Origin: Pseudomonas parafulva
GTDB taxonomy: Bacteria; Pseudomonadota; Gammaproteobacteria; Pseudomonadales; Pseudomonadaceae
Length of the DNA: 64,000 nucleotides
Assembly: GCF_000800255.1 (NCBI RefSeq)
Contig: NZ_CP009747.1
Span: forward strand, 2,604,001-2,668,000
Direction of reading: 5' to 3'
Shown: in pieces, positions 1-10,800 of the stretch
Layout of the letters: every line of letters starts with the position of its first letter
How positions within the stretch are numbered: position 1 is the first letter of the stretch
The notes under the pieces: generated by a model
Told to the model about the DNA's origin: nothing
Seen by the model: the letters and a program-made list of their open reading frames with translations, nothing else
Databases searched by the model: none
Made by a program: the position numbers and the translations under genes

Positions 1-1
1 A

Positions 2-505
2 ATTCTGCGCAAACGAATCAGCAAGGTATTCGATGTGCGCGGCATCCTTAACAAACTCGCCAATGCCTATCGCAAGGCGCCCAACGCGCCATTCGTGCTC
101 TCGTGGTTGCAACCGTTGCTCGAAGAGCCCGCCTCGAGTATCGCCGAGCTCAACGTTCGCATGCTCAAAGCCAGCTGCGACTTGATCGGCGTGACCACGC
201 CAATCATCAGCGCCAGTGAGTTGGGAGACGGAGTAGGCCTGAGCGGTCAGGCGCGGGTGCTGGAGCTGATGACAGCCGTGGGCGCCAGCCATTACTTGAA
301 TCCCTCAGCAGGCGCCTTTCTGTACGACTCCGACACCTTCAGCGCGGCGGGCATGCAGTTGCAACTGCTCCAGGCACGGCTACCGAGCTATCAGCAAGGC
401 AGCCATGAGTTCCTGCCAGGACTGTCCATTCTCGACGCCTTGATGTTCAACCCGGCGCACACCGTTGGTGAATGGGCCAGACAAGGGATCGTCAAAAATG
501 CTTGA
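2..505 (+). CDS. WbqC-like protein, 5' end outside window
   Basis: The reading frame is open from base 2, so the start codon lies before the window; at least 167 residues are visible. The segment with alternating hydrophobic and basic residues, including Y-R-K-A-P-N-A-P-F and the strongly helical C-terminal half, resembles the WbqC-like family found in polysaccharide and flagellin-glycan gene clusters. The biochemical role of that family is not firmly established; an association with nucleotide-sugar modification is known only from context. The stop overlaps the start of the next gene by eight bases, so the two are probably translationally coupled. A GTG at base 35 is the first in-frame start inside the window but is unlikely to be the real one because similarity continues upstream. 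Confidence 0.7.
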   Translation: MLRKRISKVFDVRGILNKLANAYRKAPNAPFVLSWLQPLLEEPASSIAELNVRMLKASCDLIGVTTPIISASELGDGVGLSGQARVLELMTAVGASHYLNPSAGAFLYDSDTFSAAGMQLQLLQARLPSYQQGSHEFLPGLSILDALMFNPAHTVGEWARQGIVKNA

Positions 506-1481
506 GGCTATCGGCGGCTATTTCGAACTGGAACTGCGAACAGGCCTGACGCCGTATCCAGACGCCGTTGGCTTCAACTGCGCCCGTTCCGCACTGACGG
601 CGTTGCTGGAGGCGAGTGCCGCCCCTTGCCTGTATCTGCCCTACTACATTTGTCAAGCGGTAGTGGAGGCCGCTCAAGTCGCAGGCAGCCGACCTAAGCC
701 CTACGCGATCGACATGGATTTCGAATTACTGCAACTGCCGGCACTGAAGGCGGACGAGCGCTTGCTTTACGTCAACTATTTCGGCCTGAAGGACACTTAT
801 GTCCGAGAAGTGCTTGCCCCCCGTTATGGCGATCGCCTGATTGTAGATAACTCGCAGGCCCTGTTCAGCACGCCCTTGCCAGGTATCTCCACGCTCTACT
901 CTCCACGAAAATTCGTCGGCGTCGCCGACGGTGGATGGCTGGCCAACCCTCCAGAGCGGTTGAAGGAATTGCCACAGAGCCAATCCAGAGACCGCTTCGG
1001 CGCGCTGCTGGGACGCTTGGAGTCCGCTCCCGAAGAGCACTATCTCGCTTTTACCGAAGCTGAAAAAGCCTTGGCGCAAGCTCCTGTTTCGGCCATGTCG
1101 CAAAGTACTCGGCGCCTGCTCGACAGCTTGGACTACGCCATCATCGCCGACCGCCGGAGAGACAACTTCATCCACCTGTGCGAAGCGTTCGACCGCGACA
1201 ACCTCTTCAAGCCCGGCGTTACTGCGCCCCAGGTAGCCGCGCTGAGCTATCCACTGCTGCTCGGCTCTCCGGCACAGGCGCAGTACGTACGCCAAGCGCT
1301 GCGGGAAGAGCGCATATTCATCCCCTGCTATTGGCCGGAAGTGGTGAATGCTGCGCAAAGCCCGAACGTGGAAAGGCTATTGGCAGGCTGTGTATTGCCT
1401 CTGCCTGTCGACCAGCGATACCACCAAGAGCACATGCAGAGGCTTATCGACCGCGTGCATTGGCACATGGCCACATGCTGA
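498..1481 (+). CDS. DegT/DnrJ/EryC1-type PLP-dependent aminotransferase-like protein
   Basis: The 327-residue product looks like a fold-type I PLP enzyme of the DegT/StrS group, which transaminates keto-sugars or related small molecules. Visible signatures are V-D-N-S-Q near residue 116, whose Asp117 would hold the cofactor ring nitrogen, and S-P-R-K-F-V-G-V with Lys138 as the likely Schiff-base lysine, followed by D-G-G. It is somewhat shorter than typical sugar aminotransferases (about 370-390 residues). The ATG at 498 is chosen because it overlaps the WbqC-like stop; an upstream in-frame start at 465 would lie wholly inside that gene. Inferred role: making an amino sugar for the glycosyltransferases downstream. 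Substrate unknown. Confidence 0.72.
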   Translation: MLEAIGGYFELELRTGLTPYPDAVGFNCARSALTALLEASAAPCLYLPYYICQAVVEAAQVAGSRPKPYAIDMDFELLQLPALKADERLLYVNYFGLKDTYVREVLAPRYGDRLIVDNSQALFSTPLPGISTLYSPRKFVGVADGGWLANPPERLKELPQSQSRDRFGALLGRLESAPEEHYLAFTEAEKALAQAPVSAMSQSTRRLLDSLDYAIIADRRRDNFIHLCEAFDRDNLFKPGVTAPQVAALSYPLLLGSPAQAQYVRQALREERIFIPCYWPEVVNAAQSPNVERLLAGCVLPLPVDQRYHQEHMQRLIDRVHWHMATC

Positions 1482-1537
1482 GCGCCTCTTTCGATAACGG
1501 CATGGCCCTGTGGACCAGCCTAGCAACAGGACATTTA

Positions 1538-4500
1538 ATGATTCCGCAAGCGCTTCACCGGACACAGGGTAATCCTTACTATATCTACGCCCCCGACTAC
1601 CGCGATACGTCCTCGGGTGTATGCGTCATGCACTTTCTCTGTCATGCGCTGAACATCAGCGGGCAGGAGGCCTATGTGGTGGGCTGCACGGTGGTCAATC
1701 CCAACCTGCGCACACCTGCCTTGACGGACGTGGTACGGCACGTGCACAAGGTCCGAGGGGTGTCGCCCATCGCCGTTTATCCCGAGGTCATCAGCGGAAA
1801 TCCTCTGAGCAGTCCCGTGGTAGTACGCTACATGCTCAACCGTGACGGCTTCCTCAACGGCCTGGAGGTGGGCGGTCAAAAAAGCGACCTCTATTACTAC
1901 TACGCCCACGACTTTGCCGATGGCAAGCTCCTGCACGACATACTCACCCTGCCGACCATCGACTCGACGCTGTTCGCGCCACCCGTGCAGCCGATTGCCC
2001 GACGCGGCCACTACCTGTACCTGCATCGGTTCGATGCACAACAGGTGGACTACAGCTTGCTGCCAGCAGATGTACAAGTGCTCAGCCTGAGCAATCCGCG
2101 CACCCTCCCAGAGCTCGCCGTGCTGTTCCAGAGCGCACAAACCCTGTACACCTACGAAATTTCGGCCACCTGCACCATGGCGTTGATGTGCGGCTGCCCG
2201 GTGATTTATCTGCGCGGCGGCCACGTGCATGAACTGCCGTTCACCGAACATATTGGCGACGCTGGCGCGGCCATGCTCGATGAACCTGGAGGAATCGAGC
2301 GCGCACGTCATTCGGTGGGTCTAGCCCGCCAGCGACTTCTGCGCATGGAGGATGAATTCTGGCCTCAACTCAAAGCCTTCATCGGCCATACCCAGCGGGT
2401 GGCAGCGGAGCATTCGGCAACCAGCCAAACGCCCAGCGTCCGTGATTGGTTGCTTCATCGCCAGCTCACTCCAGTACAGCGAGCACTCGTCGACGTGCAG
2501 CGTAACGCACTTACTGGCCAGACACGCCTGAGCGTGGTCGTCAGCGACAACAGCGGCGAATACCGGGCGCTGAGTGACACACTGGAAAGCCTGGCGCTGT
2601 GGAGTACCAGCAGCCCACTGCAATTGCGCGTCTATGTCGTCAGTCGACAGCCGCTACCCTCCTTGCTCGCCAGTAATGTTCAGTGGATCGACGGCGAACC
2701 CGAGGTCGGATTGCTCAACCAGATTGCCGAGCACGATGACGGCCAATGGTTGCTGCTGATGGAATCGGGCGAGGAGTTACTGCCCAGTGGCTGCGTCATG
2801 CTGGATCTCGAATTGCCCGGTGCGCAGGGCTGCCGCATGCTCTACGCCGATGAAATCTATCGCACTCAGGGTGGAGCTAGCCCGGTCCTGCGCCCAGACA
2901 TGAATCTGGATTACCTGCTGTCGATACCGGCAATAATGGCCCGGCACTGGATCATTCGCCGGGACCTGCTGCTACAGGTCGGTGGTTTCGACAGGCAGCT
3001 TCCCAACGCCCTTGAACTCGGCGTCATTCTGCGCCTGATCGAGGCTCACGGCCTCGACGGCATCGGTCACCTGGATGAGCCGCTGGTCATCTGCGATGCC
3101 GCTGACATGTCAGCGAACCCTGATGAGGTCGCCCAGATTCGTCGTCATCTCGTCGCGCGTGATTACCCTCAGGCACAAGTTCTGGAAACCCCGCCGCGCC
3201 ACTACCACATCGACTACAGCCATTCTGGGCAACCTACGGTTTCGATCCTGATTGCGGTACGCGATCAGTTGGACCTGGTACGGCGTTGCGTCGACAGCCT
3301 ACTGTCGAAGACGCGCTACAGCGCTTTCGAACTGATACTGCTCGATAGCGCCAGTCAGAGTCCTGCGCTGCAGGAGTGGCTCGAACAGCTCGTGGTAGCC
3401 GGGCAGGGTTTGATCAAGGTCATTCGCGACGAGGCCGCACTCAACTTCAGCGCGCTATACAATCTCGGCGCCCGCCACGCACAGGGCGACTTCCTGCTGT
3501 TGCTGAACAATGACTGCGTGGCGTTCGACGAGCAATGGCTGGAACATCTGCTCAACCACGCAATGCGTCCGGAAGTCGGCGTGGTCGCGCCGAAGTTGCT
3601 GGACATCGAAGGCAAGCTCGCCCATGCAGGTTATGTATTGGGATTGAACGGCAGCGCTGCCAGTCCCGGAGTCGGCTTGGAGAACAGCGAAGCAGGCTAT
3701 TTGCAGTACCTGCTGGTGGACCGCGATGTCAGCGCAGTCAGCGGCGCGTGCCTGATGATCAGGCGCGAACTCTTCGAGTCCCTTGGCGGCATGGACGAGT
3801 CTGCCTTCGCACTGCGTTTCAATGACCTCGACCTGTGCCTGCGTGCCAGTGCTCAGGGCCTGCTGAACGTCTGGAACGCCCGCGCCCTGGTGGCCTGCGA
3901 GCGTGTGGACGGCTGGACCGGTGAGCTACGCAAACCGGATCTGCGTGTACGTCTGCGACAGGACGAACACAACTTGCATGCTCGCTGGCATGACTCATTG
4001 ATACGCGATCCTGCTTACAACAAAAATTTGTCGCTGCGAGGCGCAGGCCACGAACTTCCCGCCCTACACGCACTGACTTGGCGTCCACTGAGCTGGCGTC
4101 CACTACCCGTCGTCCTGGTGCATCCTGACAGCGAACGTCCACAGCGATGCATCGACACATTCGAGCAGTTGCTTGAGCATGGCCAAGTCGACGGCTGCTC
4201 GATACCCGTATTGCTCTCTGGCCCGGAACTGGGACGCTTGAACCCGGATGTCGTGGTGTTCGCGCACGTCGCCGATTCGGCGCGCATTGCGACCGTTGGC
4301 ACTGATTACGCTCGGCATTCGGCGTTCAAAGTATTGGAAGTTGAGGAACTGCCCCAGGACGAGCGCGCCTGGCAACTCCTGCATGATGCCCTCGCAGTGG
4401 TTGATCGCGTTGTGGTGGCGACTGAGCAACTGGCGCACGATCTGGCGCACATGCACGCAGATGTTCGGGTACGAGCCACGCGTCTGATGCCGCCGTGGCA

Positions 4501-5017
4501 GAAGCCCTTGATCGCGCGACCCTCGCCAGAAAAACTGCGAATCGGCTGTCCGGTGCAGTTGGAAACGTTGGCAATGGTCGAGCCGATACTACGTGCCTGC
4601 GCAGGGCGCGCGCACTGGGTGCTCTGGGGAGACGTACCCGCGCACTTGGCGCCACTGGTCGAGGAAGTCCATCCTCAAGACATAACCTCCCAGCCCGAAC
4701 TGCTGCACAGCCTGGCGCTCGACCTCGCACTCATTCCCATGCCGCCTGGCGTATCACCACCCCCGGAGCTGGCCCTGCGCCTAGCTGCCAGTGGCGTGGC
4801 GATCATCAGCAATGACGATCAAGCGCAAGTCCGTGATTGGCCGATGACCTTCGTCGCCAACCGCAGTGAGCATTGGATCGAGGCCGTGGACGCCTACCTG
4901 CAAGCACCACAGAACGCCAGGGCAGCAGGGCTACGGCTACGTCAGGTGGTCGAAGGGACAGGCTTCTTCGACGCTGTTCACCGTGAGGTCTGCCTGCGCA
5001 GTTGGATGCAATCCTAG
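1538..5017 (+). CDS. Large multidomain glycosyltransferase (tandem GT2 modules)
   Basis: The 1159-residue protein has four parts. An N-terminal region of about 300 residues resembles a GT-B sugar transferase. A GT2-like module spans about 328-555 and carries the Y-A-D-E and R-P-D-M-N-L-D motifs of tandem GT2 proteins. A second, canonical GT2 domain spans about 565-800, with V-S-I-L-I, F-S-A-L-Y-N-L-G and an acidic L-L-N-N-D-C nucleotide-sugar motif near residue 657. A weak GT-B-like region forms the C-terminus. ATG 1538 is preferred because AGGA lies about 8 bases upstream; ATG 1475, overlapping the previous stop, is the alternative and would add 21 residues. It probably builds an O-linked flagellin glycan or a surface polysaccharide; acceptor and donor are not visible. 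Confidence 0.75.
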   Translation: MIPQALHRTQGNPYYIYAPDYRDTSSGVCVMHFLCHALNISGQEAYVVGCTVVNPNLRTPALTDVVRHVHKVRGVSPIAVYPEVISGNPLSSPVVVRYMLNRDGFLNGLEVGGQKSDLYYYYAHDFADGKLLHDILTLPTIDSTLFAPPVQPIARRGHYLYLHRFDAQQVDYSLLPADVQVLSLSNPRTLPELAVLFQSAQTLYTYEISATCTMALMCGCPVIYLRGGHVHELPFTEHIGDAGAAMLDEPGGIERARHSVGLARQRLLRMEDEFWPQLKAFIGHTQRVAAEHSATSQTPSVRDWLLHRQLTPVQRALVDVQRNALTGQTRLSVVVSDNSGEYRALSDTLESLALWSTSSPLQLRVYVVSRQPLPSLLASNVQWIDGEPEVGLLNQIAEHDDGQWLLLMESGEELLPSGCVMLDLELPGAQGCRMLYADEIYRTQGGASPVLRPDMNLDYLLSIPAIMARHWIIRRDLLLQVGGFDRQLPNALELGVILRLIEAHGLDGIGHLDEPLVICDAADMSANPDEVAQIRRHLVARDYPQAQVLETPPRHYHIDYSHSGQPTVSILIAVRDQLDLVRRCVDSLLSKTRYSAFELILLDSASQSPALQEWLEQLVVAGQGLIKVIRDEAALNFSALYNLGARHAQGDFLLLLNNDCVAFDEQWLEHLLNHAMRPEVGVVAPKLLDIEGKLAHAGYVLGLNGSAASPGVGLENSEAGYLQYLLVDRDVSAVSGACLMIRRELFESLGGMDESAFALRFNDLDLCLRASAQGLLNVWNARALVACERVDGWTGELRKPDLRVRLRQDEHNLHARWHDSLIRDPAYNKNLSLRGAGHELPALHALTWRPLSWRPLPVVLVHPDSERPQRCIDTFEQLLEHGQVDGCSIPVLLSGPELGRLNPDVVVFAHVADSARIATVGTDYARHSAFKVLEVEELPQDERAWQLLHDALAVVDRVVVATEQLAHDLAHMHADVRVRATRLMPPWQKPLIARPSPEKLRIGCPVQLETLAMVEPILRACAGRAHWVLWGDVPAHLAPLVEEVHPQDITSQPELLHSLALDLALIPMPPGVSPPPELALRLAASGVAIISNDDQAQVRDWPMTFVANRSEHWIEAVDAYLQAPQNARAAGLRLRQVVEGTGFFDAVHREVCLRSWMQS

Positions 5018-5018
5018 C

Positions 5019-5070
5019 AGCCCTGGATGCGACCCTTGGTAGACGAGCGCTACCAACGGTCGCCGGGCTG
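5019..5070. terminator. Hairpin between convergent glycosyltransferase genes
   Basis: The 53-bp gap between two convergent genes contains an inverted repeat. GCGACC at 5029-5034 and TTGGTAG at 5036-5042 pair with CTACCAA at 5050-5056 and GGTCGC at 5058-5063, with one C-C mismatch. An outer CAGCCC/GGGCTG pair extends it. There is no T tract on either side, so it is a plausible but non-canonical bidirectional terminator. Confidence 0.5.
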
Positions 5071-7794
5071 TCAGAGAATCGGCTTCAGCGCGTCACTGGG
5101 CCAACTGCCAACGAATGCCTGGGGGTAGCCCGCCTGAAGCGCTGCGCAAGCGCCCTCGTCGGGCATCAACGGCGCGTCATCGAACAGTTGGGCGACCGGT
5201 GTCCAGACCACCACCAACCCATGTTGCGCAGCCTCCAGGCACAGCGCTACGTCGAAGCCCCCTGCGGCCTTCAAACCACCGCAATGATCGAACAAATCGC
5301 GGCGTATCAGCATGCAGTCGGCAGAGACCGCTGCACAGCCTCGTACCGTGTCTGGCCAGCGTGCCTCGGCGCAGTCGGCGAGTGCCAGCCCCGACCACGG
5401 CGCATGCACCTGCGGCCCTTGCAATAGGTCGAAGCCGGCGTGCACCAGATTCAGCTCGCGCGACAGCAGGCAGGCGCCAACGACCCCGACCTCCGGGCGC
5501 AGCCCTTCATTGAGCAACGCTTCGATCCACGCGGGTGAAATCACCTCGCAGTACTCTGCCAGCAGCAGCAAGTGCTCACCTTGGGCGTGTTCGGCTGCAC
5601 TATTCAACAACTCGGAAAGCTCACTGGCCTGGGTGGTCACCAGACGCACACGACTGCCCAGCGATGCCAGGCCGGCGGACAGCGCATCGGCATGCGCGGA
5701 GGACGAGGCCACCAATACCTCGTAACGGGGGTAGCGGGTCCGTTGCAAGATGCTGTTCAAGCAGCCCATCAACTGTTGCGGATCGCCCTGCGCCGCGACC
5801 AGTATGCTCACCAGTGGCGTGGCTGAATGCCGGTAGTCCAAAGTCAGGCCCGCTTCGCCCCGATCATGCACCTCGCCCCGATAGCCCAAGTCGGTGAGAT
5901 GGCGTTTGAGGCGTGTGGCGGCCTCGGCCTGAAGGCTCGGCCTAGAAACCGACCCCACGACCAAGTACTGATCCATATGAGCCAGGCAACCTTGACCGTG
6001 TTGCTCGACCAGACGCAGCAGCAGGTCGAACTCGAACGCTGCACTCAGGCTTTCACTGTACCCTCCCGCATCCAATACCGCCTGACGACGAACGCACCAG
6101 TGTCGCGACATCAAACCGGGCTGACTGCGCAAGACAGTCAGGTCGCTGCCTGGACGCACGACCGGGTGCAGGCGCCCTTGGTCGTCGCGCTGTACCTCGT
6201 TGGCACACACCGCCAGACACCCAGGCGCCTGCGCTAACTCCTGATGAAGACGTAACAGACCGCCGACCACCAACTCGTCACCGGCGTCCAGAAGCATCAG
6301 CCACTCGCTGGCAAGCTGGCGCAACAGCTGATTGAGATGATTGATCCAGTTGTCATCGTTCACCTGGACGAAATGCAGGGTGTCACGTGACGTTGTGATC
6401 GCCGGTGGCTTGCCATTCTTGAGCACCACCAGCTTGAACTGCCGCAGGCCACTTGCAAGAAGGCTGTCGAAGCTGGCTTGCAGCGCAAGATCGTCGTTGT
6501 GCAGATCGAGGACGACGAAGGTCAGCAGCACGCCCGGACGCTTGGCGATTTCAGCCAGCGCGCGCCGGCGCACACTCTCCTCCGGAAGCGATTCGGCCAA
6601 CGCGCCGATCACCTGCCCGGAGCGGGTGTCTGCGAGCCAGTCCAGCGCCTGCAAGCCCGGTATCTGCTGCAGGCGCTCGAGCCATTCACCCAGTTCCAGC
6701 GCCCGCTGCTCATCTTCTACGCCGGTCAAGGTGGGAACCAGATGACGGCAGACCTGTAGATTGAACAGACCGAGCGCCAGCGCTTTCCAGTAGCGTTGCT
6801 GCAAGCTTTCGCGAGTGTCGTTCGGATGTTCGATCAGCAACTCGCGCTGGCGCACCCAGGTACCCTCGAGTGCTTCGCGGTGGGCCTGACCTGTCGGCCA
6901 GGCGTGGCAGAGGAACTCCACCTCCGTCAAATCCGCGAACAGAATTGGGTCGTAGTAGGGCAGTTCCACGTACTGGCGAGGCTCGAAAACCCGCTGTGGT
7001 TCGCCGATTACCGATACCCACGGCGACGTGAACAACAGCGGCGCATCGGCGTGATCGTAGGTACTTCGCACCAAGTGATTGAGCACCTTGAAGCCGGCTT
7101 CATCAATGCACAGTGCGGGGCCTGCGCTATCCCACTGACGCAGCACACGCACGGTATGTGCCAATTGCTGATCCCGTGCCACCGGCGTCAACCCACAGGT
7201 GGCCAGTTCGCAGATCACATCGGTTTGCTGCACCGACGCAATGAAACCCTGAGTCAGCAGGGCGTAGGACAATGCCACCTGCCAACCGGCGAAATCCAGC
7301 TCTGCAGGCAAGTCCGCCAATACCCGGGTGAGTGCGTCGATCCGCAACACCGCCCGCCAGGCCGACTGACCAGCTAGCGCATACTGGTGCAACCGCCCGC
7401 GGCCGCCCTCGCCTTGCGGTGGGTGCATTACAGCACCCACCTTGTGATAGAAGGCTTTGGCATTACCCAGCCGATACGCCAGAGCGTAACCCTGGGCGCC
7501 CAAGAACTGGGGGGTCTGGGCCAAGACCTGGACTGCGCGGTCCAGTGCCTGGGGGCGCACGAAATCAGCGTCAAGCGCAAGCATGACGTAAGGACTTTCG
7601 AGCTGGCTCAACGCCTGGATCAGTCGCTCACTCAGCACCGCTGGCGTGTTCTGGCCATGCAGGTACTCCAGTGCCACGCAGGCGACTCCAGCGCGTTGGT
7701 AGTAATGCAGGGCGCGAGCGCGGTGAGCGGGCTGCTCGTGCCCGAGCAGGATGACTGTCACCTGATCGCGTGAGGCGGTTGCATTTTCAGCCAT
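5071..7794 (-). CDS. Large multidomain glycosyltransferase (Fgt2-like)
   Basis: The product has 907 residues. The first 400 or so resemble a glycosyltransferase domain starting V-T-V-I-L-L-G-H with an L-A-L-D-A-D-F acidic motif. Two GT2-like modules follow at about 418-640 and 660-890. They align in order with those of the two neighbouring large glycosyltransferases, for example L-L-D-A-G-D-E-L in the first and R-P-E-V-G-V-V-G in the second. In the last module the nucleotide-sugar acidic motif has become L-L-A-E-Y-C-E, so that module may be inactive. The ATG at 7794 is taken because AGGTG lies just upstream; the frame stays open 46 codons further but with no ribosome site. Position after the flgL-proximal transferase matches fgt1-fgt2 in P. 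syringae flagellin glycosylation islands (inference from synteny and size). Confidence 0.72.
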   Translation of the reverse strand: MAENATASRDQVTVILLGHEQPAHRARALHYYQRAGVACVALEYLHGQNTPAVLSERLIQALSQLESPYVMLALDADFVRPQALDRAVQVLAQTPQFLGAQGYALAYRLGNAKAFYHKVGAVMHPPQGEGGRGRLHQYALAGQSAWRAVLRIDALTRVLADLPAELDFAGWQVALSYALLTQGFIASVQQTDVICELATCGLTPVARDQQLAHTVRVLRQWDSAGPALCIDEAGFKVLNHLVRSTYDHADAPLLFTSPWVSVIGEPQRVFEPRQYVELPYYDPILFADLTEVEFLCHAWPTGQAHREALEGTWVRQRELLIEHPNDTRESLQQRYWKALALGLFNLQVCRHLVPTLTGVEDEQRALELGEWLERLQQIPGLQALDWLADTRSGQVIGALAESLPEESVRRRALAEIAKRPGVLLTFVVLDLHNDDLALQASFDSLLASGLRQFKLVVLKNGKPPAITTSRDTLHFVQVNDDNWINHLNQLLRQLASEWLMLLDAGDELVVGGLLRLHQELAQAPGCLAVCANEVQRDDQGRLHPVVRPGSDLTVLRSQPGLMSRHWCVRRQAVLDAGGYSESLSAAFEFDLLLRLVEQHGQGCLAHMDQYLVVGSVSRPSLQAEAATRLKRHLTDLGYRGEVHDRGEAGLTLDYRHSATPLVSILVAAQGDPQQLMGCLNSILQRTRYPRYEVLVASSSAHADALSAGLASLGSRVRLVTTQASELSELLNSAAEHAQGEHLLLLAEYCEVISPAWIEALLNEGLRPEVGVVGACLLSRELNLVHAGFDLLQGPQVHAPWSGLALADCAEARWPDTVRGCAAVSADCMLIRRDLFDHCGGLKAAGGFDVALCLEAAQHGLVVVWTPVAQLFDDAPLMPDEGACAALQAGYPQAFVGSWPSDALKPIL

Positions 7795-7846
7795 AGGGCA
7801 CCTATGAGTAGTATGTGGAGGCACCGGATGAACCGGCGCCGGACAT

Positions 7847-10800
7847 TCAGTCTGCCAGCCAGGCGTTGGCCCACTGCTGCAGATGGTGAGGCCTGAGCAG
7901 GTAGTCTCGCAGTACTGCTTCACGCAAGGCATCGCCCTGTCGGTAGCTCGCTTGCGGATCGGCCAGGTGCATGCGGATAGCTTCCAGCCACTGCGCTGAC
8001 GTGTTGTCCCTCACTCGCGTACAAGGCAGGTAGCCTTCGTAGGCTTTGGTCTGTGTGCAGATCACCGGGAAACCGCAAGCGCCGTACTCGAGCAGCCTTA
8101 GATTGCTCTTGCAGTCGTTGAACAGGTTCTGCTCAAGCGGGGCCAAGGCCAGATCGAGGTTGAGACTGGCAAGTTTCTGCGGATACACCGCCAACGGCAC
8201 ACCTTTGTGAAACTCTTTGACATAAGGCCGCAGCACATCTGGACACATGCCGAAGAACACCCAGTCGACCTCTTCGGCCAGGGTGCGAATGACGTCGAGC
8301 AGCAGCTCAAGGTCGCCCCGATGGCTGGTGCCGCCAGCCCATCCCACGCGTGGGCGCAGAGTGGTCTGGCGCTCGCTGTGCCTGTCGGCCCACAGGTGAG
8401 CGGCAAGCATGTTCGGCACTACGCGGATGTCGTGGTGCATGCCCGAGAGAGCGTCGGCCAAAGGTTGGGTAGAAACCACCAGCCGATCGCATAGGCCAAT
8501 GCCTTCGCTAACCAACTCGCGCATATTGCTGGGCATGTTGCGCGCATGGGCGTTCTTCTTCGGTACATCGATGATGTAGTCATCGATCTCATAGATTCGC
8601 CGCGCATTCGACAAACGCTTGATGCGCTTCATTTCGTCGAGCGACGTGGTGGTGTAGCGGCATTGCAGGATGATGACATCGGGCTGTTCACGCTCGATTT
8701 CGATCATTTCCGGCGTGCTGTAGTCCAGGCGACCTTGGATCCATCCGGCCTTTTCCAATTCATGGAAAGGTTGAGCGACACGGTAGTGACCTACTGCAGA
8801 GGTGTTGATTGGCAGCCCCAACACCGACGGCAGCACGCGAGCGATGAAGGGGTCCCAACCGCGTCGCTGTCCGGGATCGAGGTTGAAACTGGCCATCTTC
8901 AGGCTGAGATTGCAATTGTAGGCCGGATCACGAGCCACCGTGGCTAACCAGCGGCTATGGAATGTGTCCAGATCCAGCGCCTTGCGTCGACTGTCAGGCG
9001 GCACATCGTGTGCGCTGCCCAGGCGCACCAACAGCGCATAGGGCGTCCAGACGCACAGGTAGCCGCGCTCGCGAGCGCGCAAACAGAGGTCGGCGTCGTG
9101 CAAGCCAGCGTGCAATGCCTGGAGATCGAAACCCTCGAGCGTCTCGAACAGCTCTCGGCGTATCAGCATGCCATCGAGCGGCAGCGCGCTCCAGTTCTGA
9201 GCCGCCTGCAGCCGATGCAGATAACCGCTGCTCTGTGCGGACACACCGACGAACGGGCTACTCACACCACCGTGCAACCCCAATACCAGGCCTGCCCCGA
9301 AAACGTTGCCTTCGCGGGTGCACAACTTGGGACCCACCACGCCGACCTCAGGACGTTGTGCCTGAGCCATCATCTCGCTCAACCAATGAGCGTCGAAGGC
9401 CACGCAAGCACTGTCGAGCATCAGCAGGTATTGGCCTGAAGCTGCATGACTGGCCTGATTGAAACGCTGCACACGCTCGCCGGCTCCGACGTCCACCACC
9501 CGCAACTGAGCGCTGCCCAATGCGGCCATCGCCCTACACCACTGATGCAGCTCGTCCGGGAGGTCATCAGGCGCCACCAGCAACACCTCGAAGGAGGTGT
9601 AGAGCGTGTGCTCGAACACGGATTCGACACAGCGCATCGCCGCTGCCAGATCCTGTCCCACATCGACCAGAATCGAAACCAGCGCTGGCGAGTGATGACG
9701 ATAGTCCACACGACACAAGGCCAGTTCCTGATGCCCGATGACCTGGGCGTCCACGCCCAATCGCGCCAGATGGGCAGTCACGACCTTCGGCGCCTGCGCG
9801 ACGCAGTCCGGATCGCGCAACCAGCGGTCGATATCCCACTGGCAGTGCACCAGCAACTGATCGATATGCTCGACCACCTGCAGACCTTGTTGCTCGGCCA
9901 GACGCCAGATCAGGTCATGAGCCGCCAGGGGGCCGAAGGTGGTATCGAAACCGCCTGCTGTACGCAATGCCTGACAATCGAACGCTAGCACGCGGCCCAC
10001 GTAGGGCAGACTGCGCATCAGATCTAAGTTGAAATCGGGTTTGAGGATAGGCGTGTGCGCACGCAAGGTATCGTGCCCACCCTCGTCGGGATACAGACAC
10101 AGACGCCCGCCCAGTGCCATCCGCTCGGCCATGATGGCCAATGCATGGGGCACAAGGCGATCGCCGGCTCTCAGCAACAGTACCCAGTCGAATTCGTCGG
10201 TGGCATCCAGCCGAGCCTGCAACGCCGCGAAGCCGTCGCCGTCATTGCGCACCCGCTCGATCGAGCCGTCCTCGGGCAATGCCAGGGTCTCAGGTGCCAG
10301 CACCCAGCAACCAGCCGATTCATACGACTGCGCCTTGAGACTCGTCAGCGTCGTTCGAACAGCGTGCTCTTCACCGTTCTGAGCCCAGATGACCGATACG
10401 ATGCGCGGGCGTATGGGCCATTGCTCGAAGCGCTTGGGCAATGCGGCTAGCTGCGCAGTGGACAGCGCCCGACATTCCAGCCACTGCTCATAGACCTCGT
10501 CGAAGGACAGGCAGTCAGTGCCCACCTGCTGCTGCTGACGCGCCTGCTGCGCGCCATACAGCCGATTCAGCTCGTACTCGCGCCACGTCGCGTCCGGCGA
10601 CGCGCTGTACTCGTCCAGTGGCAAATAGCGCACCCAACCAGTGGCAGGTGCAGGTTCGCTGGTACGTGCCGCCAGCATGGCTTTGATCCAATCGGTTTCG
10701 CCGTCGAAGGCCATGACCAACCGGGTCTGGTGACTCAAGCGTCCAGGATGCAGACGCTCAAGGCTTAAATACCGCTTGAGATGACCCAGGTCGCCTCGGC

